Shown in pieces: positions 36,532 through 43,727 of a DNA stretch of 64,000 nt; position 1 is the first letter of the stretch, and the number at the start of each line of letters is the position of its first letter. The notes under the pieces were generated by a model. The model was not told where the DNA came from, did no database searches, and saw nothing but the letters and a program-made list of their open reading frames with translations. The DNA is from Megasphaera sp. AM44-1BH (GTDB taxonomy: Bacteria > Bacillota > Negativicutes > Veillonellales > Megasphaeraceae), in the NCBI RefSeq assembly GCF_003467125.1, contig NZ_QSFA01000004.1, forward strand, positions 68,429 to 132,428, given 5' to 3'. A program made the position numbers and the translations under genes.

Positions 36532-37173
36532 TCATTGGGGCTGTTGCGTCCCATGCTCCAGTCCACGATAATACCAGCGGACGAAATACAATTGAAGCAG
36601 ATATACCAGAAATTCCATTTCCTCTTCCAGATTTTCATCAAAAGGTCCGCCTGTCAGGAGTCCTTTATCAGCGATTGCTGCTACGATTGCGGCTGCTATA
36701 ATTAAGAAGAAGGCCGGAACAGGAACGGGGATTTCCAGGAAAATTCTCCTCCAGGGCATGAGCACAATGAATGCCAGCATAGTCACCATAATGATCACGG
36801 CAATGATGCCATGGATAACTACATGATGTGGCAGGGAATGCATACTGACAAATACAGGTCCGTGATTGGTCATCGTTTTCAGCATAAAGACACGGCCCCA
36901 GCTCAGTTCTCTGCCCAGTAGGATGAGAAAATAGAGGCTTATAGCCAGCCACAGACTATGATGGTAGCATCCACGGGCTTTGCGGAAAAGAGCAATACAA
37001 CAGACCGCTCCGGCGGCCAGGACGATATTCTGCAACATCTCCAGCGGCCCATTTTCCCAGCCGGCCCACGGCGGAAACAAGAACGCAGCAGGAAATGCCA
37101 TAAGAAAATAGAGACACGCCCAAAAGGGGACACCGCATCTCTTCCATCGGATTATAAGATTATGTACTATCAT
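36532..37173 (-). CDS. integral membrane protein of unknown function
   Basis: About 213 residues with six predicted membrane helices. No family was recognised. Charged loop residues RRIF and RELSWGRVF lie between helices; the second is a conserved-looking patch. The start at 37173 stands 6 nt after AAGGTG. It precedes marR in the same direction with an 84-bp gap that contains the marR promoter, so it is probably its own unit. Confidence 0.6.
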   Translation of the reverse strand: MIVHNLIIRWKRCGVPFWACLYFLMAFPAAFLFPPWAGWENGPLEMLQNIVLAAGAVCCIALFRKARGCYHHSLWLAISLYFLILLGRELSWGRVFMLKTMTNHGPVFVSMHSLPHHVVIHGIIAVIIMVTMLAFIVLMPWRRIFLEIPVPVPAFFLIIAAAIVAAIADKGLLTGGPFDENLEEEMEFLVYLLQLYFVRWYYRGLEHGTQQPQ

Positions 37174-37298
37174 GGGCATCACCTTGTATACTACTATTTC
37201 TTTTATTATATCATATTTAAAGGCTGCCCATAATAGACATATTTACAGAATCTGCCCAATCCCATCTGTCGGGACCGGGCAGAGTTTATCAGTACAGG

Positions 37299-37889
37299 CT
37301 ATTCTAGGCCAAGTTTCTTTTTCCAATAGCCGGAATAGACGACCGACATGGGGTTATGAGTCAGTACGCGGTCTTTAACTACCAGCGTCGTGACAGGACC
37401 TTTGCAAGTCTGGGCAAAAAGCGCGTCATGACCAACGCAGAGACCGGCCGATACAAATAATTGGCAGTTCTGCTTATTGAGAAAATCAGCCTGGCCTTTT
37501 GGATTACACATGCATTCCACAGGGGCATGGGGATTTACTTTTTTCAGACCTAGGACGTCTTTTTCGACACCGCAATTTTTACAGCAGACAGAATACACTT
37601 CGAACTCCTTGGACAAGTAAGCAGCAAACAGACGGGCTTCTTCGGCAATGCCAATACAAAAGCCGATACCAATTTTTGTATAACCCATTTTTCTGGCAAA
37701 AGCTGCCGTTTCCTGCAGGCGTGTATATTTCATATAATATGTAGCTTCTACATAAGCCGCGGCATCCATGATGCGCCGTTCTTCCTCATTATATAATGCC
37801 AGTACTTCTTCTGGTTGTACACCCGTACAACTTTTTCCTAATTTGGCACACATATGATTACAATTACAATTGGCACAATCTCCTAACAT
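37299..37889 (-). CDS. DUF1847 cysteine-rich protein
   Basis: About 196 residues. Many cysteines in pairs (CANCNCNHMC near the N-terminus, CCKNCG, ECMCNP) suggest metal or Fe-S binding. The GIGFCIGIAEEARLFAAYL segment and SAGLCVGHDALF are typical of the DUF1847 family found in anaerobes. The start at 37889 lies 9 nt after GAGGAG. Function unknown; it lies downstream of the enolase-superfamily gene. Confidence 0.8.
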   Translation of the reverse strand: MLGDCANCNCNHMCAKLGKSCTGVQPEEVLALYNEEERRIMDAAAYVEATYYMKYTRLQETAAFARKMGYTKIGIGFCIGIAEEARLFAAYLSKEFEVYSVCCKNCGVEKDVLGLKKVNPHAPVECMCNPKGQADFLNKQNCQLFVSAGLCVGHDALFAQTCKGPVTTLVVKDRVLTHNPMSVVYSGYWKKKLGLE

Positions 37890-37927
37890 TGAAATCATCT
37901 CCTCTTTCCGTCATTTCTTTTAGTATA

Positions 37928-39103
37928 CTACGAGTTAACCAGGAAGTACTCCGATTGTTTGTATACCTCTTCTGTAATATCCTGCCCGATTCCCGGGAGA
38001 TCCGGAACGGCATACTGTCCGTTTACAGGCTGGTAATCGTATTGGACCAGTTCCCTGTATTCCTTCAGTAAGGTTTTCTGGTGATGTTCATGAATGATAA
38101 AATTAGGAATAGCCGCTTCCGCCTGAATCGCTGCCGCTTCTGCTACTCCCGTACCGGCAACGTGGGCTTGTACGGTGATTTCATATGCATGGGCCATATC
38201 TGCAATTTTCCGGAATTCAGAAAATCCTCCGCATGACCCCAGATCAGGCTGTATAACATCCAATGACCGGTCTGTAAAATATGGCAGATAGCCAAAGCGG
38301 GAGTAAATCCGTTCTCCTGATGCCAGGGGGATATGTATATCATGTTTTGCAATCCGGAGCAGTGATGGATTTAAGGGTGTATTGATTTCTTCATATAAAT
38401 ATATATTATATTTTTCGATTGCCCTTGCAAATTGAATGGCACTAGTAATATCCGTACGGCCATGATTTTCAATGATTATGTCCACATCCGGACCAATCGT
38501 TTCCCGGATTGCCTGTACCCGTTCTTCGCCTAACGCAATAACCCAATGAGGTAAAGGACCTTCTACCCGGGGAATGGTTTTGCCTTCCCGGTCAAAGGAA
38601 AGGACGTCTACCTTTATAGCATCATATCCATCGTCCAGGGCATGCTGTGCTTCTGCCACATAGTCTTCTGTTTTTCCCCGCGCGTATCGTTCTGGTCCCC
38701 AGCCCAGTTGCAGCTGCGATGCGTATGCCCGCAACGAGGAATGCGTTTTTCCTCCCAGCAGCTGATAGACGGGAACTCCGAGTGCCTTTCCTTTGATATC
38801 CCACAAGGCTATATCCAGCGCGGAAATGGCCGTAAAAATGACCGTGCCGCCACCCTGGCCCCAAAATGTTTTCTTGAATAAGGTTTCCCAGATTTTCTCT
38901 GTGGCAAAGGGGTCCTGTCCGATAAGCAGGGAACTGAAATCCCGGATAGCTCCTACAGCACCGCTGCCGCCTTTTCCGTAGGCCATTCCGGCTTCTCCGA
39001 TTCCATATATCCCTTCATCCGTCGATACCTTGACTAAAATTGGACGTTGTCCCGACTGCGGACGTGTAGTAACGTAAAATATTTCTACTTGTGTGATTTT
39101 CAT
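37928..39103 (-). CDS. enolase-superfamily (mandelate racemase/dehydratase-like) enzyme
   Basis: 391 residues. An N-terminal capping domain precedes a TIM barrel with the metal ligands in KVDVL, IENHGRTD and SGERIYS, and the late HVAGTGVAEAAAIQ. It resembles galactonate dehydratase-type members of the mandelate racemase subgroup. The substrate is not evident. It follows the dead sulfonate-transporter scar by 21 bp in the same direction; an acid-sugar or sulfo-sugar substrate is possible but not shown. AGGAGG precedes the ATG. Confidence 0.85.
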   Translation of the reverse strand: MKITQVEIFYVTTRPQSGQRPILVKVSTDEGIYGIGEAGMAYGKGGSGAVGAIRDFSSLLIGQDPFATEKIWETLFKKTFWGQGGGTVIFTAISALDIALWDIKGKALGVPVYQLLGGKTHSSLRAYASQLQLGWGPERYARGKTEDYVAEAQHALDDGYDAIKVDVLSFDREGKTIPRVEGPLPHWVIALGEERVQAIRETIGPDVDIIIENHGRTDITSAIQFARAIEKYNIYLYEEINTPLNPSLLRIAKHDIHIPLASGERIYSRFGYLPYFTDRSLDVIQPDLGSCGGFSEFRKIADMAHAYEITVQAHVAGTGVAEAAAIQAEAAIPNFIIHEHHQKTLLKEYRELVQYDYQPVNGQYAVPDLPGIGQDITEEVYKQSEYFLVNS

Positions 39104-39124
39104 GTGAAATTCCTCCTCAATAGA

Positions 39125-39442
39125 TCATACAATTTTTTTCTGTGGTTTCATAATGCCGTCTAAAATGTGTTTTTCATACTGAATCGTTTCTGGTCCTTTT
39201 CTATGGGGGCGGCCGAGTTCGATTGGCTGATTCATCTGGATATGCCCGTCTTCTATGAGAACAACCCGGTCAGCCAGATAGACGGCTTCGCTGACATCGT
39301 GTGTCACAAGAACCAGAGTAAACCCCAGTTCCTGCCAGAGCCGTTCAATCAGACGCTGCATTTGCAGGCGGGTCAGTGCATCGAGAGCACTGAGCGGTTC
39401 ATCGAGCAACAGTACCCGCGGCCGGCCAATCAGTGCCCGTGC
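39125..39442 (-). pseudogene. ssuB-like ABC ATPase, 5'-truncated
   Basis: Only the C-terminal half remains: ARALIGRPRVLLLDEP (Walker B), SALDALTRLQMQ and LVTHDVSEAVYLADRV. Walker A and the signature are missing. At about 39442 the sequence switches directly to the binding-protein gene. It was the ATPase of an aliphatic sulfonate/nitrate-type importer. Confidence 0.85.
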
Positions 39443-39708
39443 CTAAAAAGGAAATACTGGGCTGTCGTAGATTTGACATAAGCTACTTTTTTCCCTTTCA
39501 GGTCGGCGACTGTATGAATAGATGCTTTGCTTTTCGGGCCTGTAATCAGTTCCTGATCCAAGGTTGATCCTTTTCGTATAGCGACGATTTTGAAATTCCC
39601 GCCATTATTGCTTAGTGAAGCAAAGATAGGTGGTATCTGACTGCCACAGCCCGCCAGTCCCAGAACAAGAAAACAGAGTACAATAAACAGAATTGATATT
39701 TTTTTCAT
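39443..39708 (-). pseudogene. ssuA-like substrate-binding lipoprotein, doubly deleted
   Basis: A lipoprotein signal peptide (MKKISILFIVL...LAGC) is followed almost at once by IPPIFASLSNNGG and KGKKVAYVKSTTAQYF, which in the intact family lie much farther apart. The frame then runs into the ssuB remnant and stops. So one deletion removed the part after the lipobox and another removed the 3' end together with the permease gene and the start of ssuB. Only about 85 codons are left. Confidence 0.8.
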
Positions 39709-39727
39709 AACATTTCCCCCTTTGGCA

Positions 39728-39793
39728 ATAAAAAAAGCTGAATGCACCCGGTACGCCTTCCTTGATGGCATACGTACCAGGTGATTCAGCCTT
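39728..39793 (-). terminator. strong terminator after the DUF2292 gene
   Basis: GGCTGAATCACCTGGTACG pairs with CGTACCGGGTGCATTCAGC and is followed by a T-run on the minus strand. It overlaps the stop codon of the upstream gene, so most riboswitch-driven transcripts should end here. Confidence 0.75.
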
Positions 39794-40109
39794 CAGCTTT
39801 TCTGATCAGCTTTTTCTCCGTCCGTTCGATGCGGACAATTTCATGTTTTTTGATGACGACGACTAGTTTTCCGTATTGCAGATTTCCCAGTGATGAGCGG
39901 ATCTGTTGTTCTATCCCTTTCCGGTCCGGTGGTTTCCGGCAAATTCCCTGTCCCTGACAAAGGACGATGCGTTCATTGCGCTCCAGCTGGATCAGCCGGG
40001 AATCCTGGATGACCAGGGCAATCTCTCCGGAACAGGTCTGTTGTATTAAATCCAGTGCATAGGTCAGTGCATTTTCCTGATCCGATGCTCCCCCTCTGTT
40101 TTTTTCCAT
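39786..40109 (-). CDS. DUF2292/YezD-like small protein
   Basis: 107 residues from ATG 40109 behind AGAGGG. The longer in-frame start (40169) lies in the riboswitch terminator and is rejected. The C-terminal ~45 residues (LGNLQYGKLVVVIKKHEIVRIERTEKKL) match the short DUF2292 family that often accompanies sulfur genes. The N-terminal ~55 residues contain another repeat of similar beta type (IALVIQDSRLIQLERNERI), which looks like a second, degenerate copy of the same unit. It is the first gene behind the SAM riboswitch. Confidence 0.7.
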   Translation of the reverse strand: MEKNRGGASDQENALTYALDLIQQTCSGEIALVIQDSRLIQLERNERIVLCQGQGICRKPPDRKGIEQQIRSSLGNLQYGKLVVVIKKHEIVRIERTEKKLIRKAEG

Positions 40110-40118
40110 GTATCCCTC

Positions 40119-40150
40119 TAAAAAAAAAATCAGCATCCTGAAAGATGCTG
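40119..40150 (-). terminator. SAM-riboswitch expression-platform terminator
   Basis: CAGCATCTTTCAGGATGCTG is followed by a run of nine T on the minus strand, directly between the aptamer and the DUF2292 start. Confidence 0.85.
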
Positions 40151-40159
40151 CTCCCCTAG

Positions 40160-40264
40160 CCAGTTTCATCTTCCAGGTTTAATCCTGCTGGAATTGGCAC
40201 CTTACCTTCCGGCAGGTTGCCGCAGCTTCACCGGGCCAGTCCCTCCGCTGCTCTTGATGACGCG
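40160..40264 (-). ncRNA. SAM-I (S-box) riboswitch
   Basis: The minus strand carries the S-box consensus in order: ATCAAGAG, GGAGGGACTGGCCC, GAAGC..CGGCAACC, AGGTGCCAATTCC and the closing helix. With the terminator downstream it should switch transcription off when S-adenosylmethionine is plentiful. It originally controlled the sulfur gene set of DUF2292 and the ssu transporter. Confidence 0.93.
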
Positions 40265-40365
40265 CATTCTGTTGTATCAGACCTGCGCTATGAATTTGTA
40301 CACATACAGTCCATTCTGTTCATATCCGGTACCTCCTGATTCGTCGGTTTTTAATGTATACCGAA

Positions 40366-40394
40366 ATAATACACTATATTTTTCCACCTGTCAA
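40366..40394 (-). promoter_or_regulatory. promoter of the SAM-riboswitch transcript
   Basis: TTGACA and TATTAT with a 17-bp spacer on the minus strand, about 100 bp upstream of the aptamer. Confidence 0.7.
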
Positions 40395-40484
40395 GAAATT
40401 TAGAATTTAATTCTATATTTTTTTCGTTTATGCAGAAAAATTCCATCCCTATGCACACTATGTATTCATTATTGCGAATCTATT

Positions 40485-40538
40485 GTTCCTTTCATGTATT
40501 AATTGTGATATGATTGTGAAAAAGCATATGAAAGGAAC
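40485..40538. repeat. 11-bp inverted repeat in the leader of the outer-membrane protein gene
   Basis: GTTCCTTTCAT (40485-40495) and ATGAAAGGAAC (40528-40538). The second arm contains the ribosome binding site AAAGGA. It could hide the site in RNA or serve as a regulator site in DNA; a TATGAT lies between the arms. Confidence 0.4.
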
Positions 40539-40544
40539 TACCCC

Positions 40545-41717
40545 ATGAACCTGAAATGCGTGTTGCTCCTGTTTATCCTGACAGCCATTCCCATGTTCTG
40601 CGGCTCCAGCCAGGCAGCCAGATCTTCCACTTTGCCTGTGATTGTCCCTGATGATGTACAATCGGATCCATTAGAAGACGAAGAAATTCCGAGGACGCAG
40701 AAAAGTACCTATCCCTATGTCGAAGTGCACGGTGATTACCGCTGGCTCTGGGGAAAAGGCCGTTTTTCCGCATATAGTGAGCAACTGGGAAAAGGCCGCC
40801 GCCGTCATGACGAAGCGGTATATCTGGCCACGCGCAGACTGCGGATTTTTCCTTTCATCCATCTGAACGAACATACGTCTATACGTACCCAGCTGGAAGA
40901 TAACCGGAATGACAAAGACCATAATCAGGATCATCATCTCTACCTGGGGCGATTATATATCCAGCACGAAACTGAACGAATGAAACTGGAAGCAGGGCGT
41001 TTCAATTATTATCTGCTCGATGGCAATGTCATAGACAAAAAGGTAGACGGTCTGCGGTTCCGCCTCGGCCAGAAGGGAACGTCCCCCGGCAGCATCACTC
41101 TCTTTGCCGGCCAGACGACTGGGGCTGATGATGAGCATCGGAAAATAGGCTGGAGTCTCTTCCACAGCAAACGTAACGGCCGCTTCCAGAGCGATACGGT
41201 ATTTTTGGATTTCCGCAACGCCAGCCACCTGCCACCTGCATTCCCATCATTAGCGGCTTATGGGATATACCCTGAACGGGCTGGCCGGGGATTTGACCGG
41301 CAGCGCATTTTACAATGGCGCGGATTATATCAGTTCCAGCCGGATTTCAGGGCCAGCCTGGAATTGCTGCACGCCTGGGTGCGTCATGAAGCAGACCAAT
41401 ACAGTCAGTCCGAAACGGGATTTGTCGCCTCCCTCATCTACGGCGAGCTGGATGAGCGGAAACAAGGCTCTTATGAAGCGTGGATACGCTATTATAATCA
41501 GCCATCATCGACTATCCTCTATCATACGATGGATGCCGACACGACGTTTTTCCGCCGCATGGGCTTCCGTGGCTGGGGAATTCGTCTGGACTATATTCTC
41601 CGTCCGGGCCTTGTCTGGGCTGTAGAAGGTTTTTCTCTGAAAAATCGTCAGGACGCATCTCTTGCCGGCTCATTCCATGAATATGTCCTCGGCACCAGTC
41701 TGACGGCATATTTCTAA
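40545..41717 (+). CDS. outer-membrane beta-barrel protein (alginate-export-like)
   Basis: 390 residues. A signal peptide (MNLKCVLLLFILTAIPMFCGSSQA) precedes alternating polar/hydrophobic strands rich in aromatic residues, the pattern of an outer-membrane barrel: YPYVEVHGDYRWLW at the start, FIHLNEHTSIRTQLED, and an aromatic C-terminal end, LTAYF. It resembles alginate_exp/porin-type barrels. It is the only plus-strand gene here and meets the response-regulator gene tail to tail with a 4-bp overlap. Confidence 0.72.
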   Translation: MNLKCVLLLFILTAIPMFCGSSQAARSSTLPVIVPDDVQSDPLEDEEIPRTQKSTYPYVEVHGDYRWLWGKGRFSAYSEQLGKGRRRHDEAVYLATRRLRIFPFIHLNEHTSIRTQLEDNRNDKDHNQDHHLYLGRLYIQHETERMKLEAGRFNYYLLDGNVIDKKVDGLRFRLGQKGTSPGSITLFAGQTTGADDEHRKIGWSLFHSKRNGRFQSDTVFLDFRNASHLPPAFPSLAAYGIYPERAGRGFDRQRILQWRGLYQFQPDFRASLELLHAWVRHEADQYSQSETGFVASLIYGELDERKQGSYEAWIRYYNQPSSTILYHTMDADTTFFRRMGFRGWGIRLDYILRPGLVWAVEGFSLKNRQDASLAGSFHEYVLGTSLTAYF

Positions 41718-42331
41718 GGCCCCGATGCGTATCCTTTATCCGTCGCTTCGACGGCGAGGCCAACGATGCTTTTGTGCCCTGTCTTGGTAAGCATATTGCT
41801 GATGTGAAAGCTGACGGTCCGCTTGCTGATTCCCAGCTCGCTGGCAATTTCCTGATAGGACAGGTTACGGCAGATGAGCTGCAGGATATCCAATTCCCGC
41901 TGGGTCAGGGTGACACCATGGATACCAAATTTCACGGTTCCCTGCACATCGGGATACAACCGTTCCCCTGCCACTGTCCGCTTCATACAGTCTATAAAAA
42001 CGGCTGCTGAACTTTCCTTATAAATAAAGCTGTCGGCTCCTGCATCCTGGGCCATTTCCAAAAAACTGATATCCTGAAACCCGGTCATGATGATGATTTT
42101 CTGACCGGGATTTTTTTCTTTTATCCGCCTTGTCAGTTCAATGCCGCTGTTCTTCCCTTCCATACAGATATCCATGAAAATGACGTCCGGATGTGTCAGG
42201 GTACAGGCAGACTCGGCTAGTTCCGAGAAGGGAATCGTGCCGACGATTTCCACATCACCACATTGGGATAAAATTGTTGCCAGTCCTTCGAGCAGAATTT
42301 TTTGATCGTCAATGATGAGTACGCGAATCAT
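41714..42331 (-). CDS. NarL/LuxR-type response regulator
   Basis: 205 residues from ATG 42331, 6 nt after GAGAGG. An N-terminal receiver domain has the phosphate-accepting Asp54 in VIFMDICMEG, with the acidic pair IIDD near the start; a C-terminal LuxR HTH (LTQRELDILQLICRNLSYQEIASELGISKRTVSFHISNML) follows. It overlaps the end of the histidine kinase gene upstream (the kinase gene ends at 42309). It should activate or repress genes in response to that kinase; the convergent barrel gene is one possible target. Confidence 0.93.
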   Translation of the reverse strand: MIRVLIIDDQKILLEGLATILSQCGDVEIVGTIPFSELAESACTLTHPDVIFMDICMEGKNSGIELTRRIKEKNPGQKIIIMTGFQDISFLEMAQDAGADSFIYKESSAAVFIDCMKRTVAGERLYPDVQGTVKFGIHGVTLTQRELDILQLICRNLSYQEIASELGISKRTVSFHISNMLTKTGHKSIVGLAVEATDKGYASGP

Positions 42332-43727
42332 AGTCATCCTCTCTTTCTACGGACAGAACAAAATGGGGAGTTCCTGTCAGGTGGAGTGTAGCGCCCATTT
42401 TTCTGACCCTTCGTTCAATGCCCTGCAGTCCATTGCCGGACTGTATCGTGCCGTGGCAGCCGATGCCGTTATCACGGATTGTCAGTATCCGTTTCCCCGT
42501 TGGAGGAAGCTCTATAGAGACACGGCTGGCTTTACCATGAAGGATAGCGTTGGTCAATGCTTCCCGGATAATGCCCACCAGTCTTGCCGCCATTTCCTGA
42601 TTAGCCGGAAGATTGCCCGTCACAGTGACCTCGATGCCCAGGCTGCCATAGGTACGGACGAGTACGTTCAGTCGTTCTGCCGGATTATCTACGGTTTCGC
42701 GGCGCATATCTGCCAGGACATTCTCTACCAGTGGCAGGATTGCGGCGTAGTTTGTCATGTTTTTATTATTCAGTAGCTGTTGCAGAATAGTGATACGCTG
42801 TCCCATGAGGTCGTGGATTTTATAACGCATTTCCTCTGTCGTCCGCTGTGTCTGCATATCGACCAGATGATTGAGGAGGTATTTCATTTTTTCATTGCGT
42901 TTTTCCAGCAATTGGTTTTTCTGGTCCAGTTCACGGTTCACACGGTCCAGATTCGTCACATCCAGTGCCGAAATCTGCCATCCTGACCGGTTCCTGAAGC
43001 GGATGTATCGCCGCTGCATCAGCCACGCCACGCCATCATTACGTCGGAACAGGAAATCCCGGCCTTGTCGTTCCATGGTAAGGCGTTCCGTATTGTTCCA
43101 GTTTGCCAGGATATGCCAGAAAATATTCGCATTGCGGATAACCGTGCCCAGTAGCTTTTCCATGACATCATACATGACGTAGTTTACCAGCACGGGTTCT
43201 CCTTTTTCCAGACTGAGCAGGACTCCTTCTTCCAGAAAATCGACGGCAGACTGGATGGAACGGGCCGTCAGCTGCTCCCGGTATTGGCGGTATGCTACTG
43301 GGAAAACCCGGATGAGACGCAGAGCAATGCATGACAATGCTAGTAGCAATGACCAGGGAAGCCACGTGTCTAATTCCGGGAGAAGAAGAAATGAAGCCAT
43401 GAGCAGGTACTGGCCACCGGCATGACGATCATACATCATATAGAGGGTAGAAATCAGTGAAATCAATATGATACCGTAACGCCAGACATCCATGGCTTCT
43501 ATGTACAGGATGCCACTTGCCCCATCTTCAAAGACTTCATGCAGGATGGTTGCGATTGCCAGCAGGACAACGAGATTGCTCCCTTCCAGGCATTTACGGC
43601 CCAAGTGGCGGAATTCCTGTTGAGGCATTAAAAAATAGTAAAGCAGGCTGCTGGCAATAAATAGGATGATGGCTGTAGTCATGCAAAAGATGTAGAACGT
43701 ACTGGAAAGGGTGTATATATTAATCAT
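42309..43727 (-). CDS. membrane sensor histidine kinase
   Basis: 472 residues. About five to six membrane segments in the first ~170 residues precede a PAS-like part and a coiled coil (RVNRELDQKNQLLEKRNEK); then comes a DHp-like RYKIHDLMGQRITILQQLL with the probable phosphate-accepting His, and an HATPase domain (REALTNAILHGKAS for the N box, IRDNGIGC for the G box). This is the layout of NarX/DesK-like kinases that pair with NarL-type regulators. Overlaps both neighbours, so three-gene translational coupling is likely. Confidence 0.86.
   Translation of the reverse strand: MINIYTLSSTFYIFCMTTAIILFIASSLLYYFLMPQQEFRHLGRKCLEGSNLVVLLAIATILHEVFEDGASGILYIEAMDVWRYGIILISLISTLYMMYDRHAGGQYLLMASFLLLPELDTWLPWSLLLALSCIALRLIRVFPVAYRQYREQLTARSIQSAVDFLEEGVLLSLEKGEPVLVNYVMYDVMEKLLGTVIRNANIFWHILANWNNTERLTMERQGRDFLFRRNDGVAWLMQRRYIRFRNRSGWQISALDVTNLDRVNRELDQKNQLLEKRNEKMKYLLNHLVDMQTQRTTEEMRYKIHDLMGQRITILQQLLNNKNMTNYAAILPLVENVLADMRRETVDNPAERLNVLVRTYGSLGIEVTVTGNLPANQEMAARLVGIIREALTNAILHGKASRVSIELPPTGKRILTIRDNGIGCHGTIQSGNGLQGIERRVRKMGATLHLTGTPHFVLSVEREDDYDSRTHH

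Noticed and set aside
37928..39103. enolase-superfamily gene under SAM-riboswitch control
   Set aside because: It lies downstream on the same strand, but a strong terminator at 39728-39793 separates it from the riboswitch transcript.
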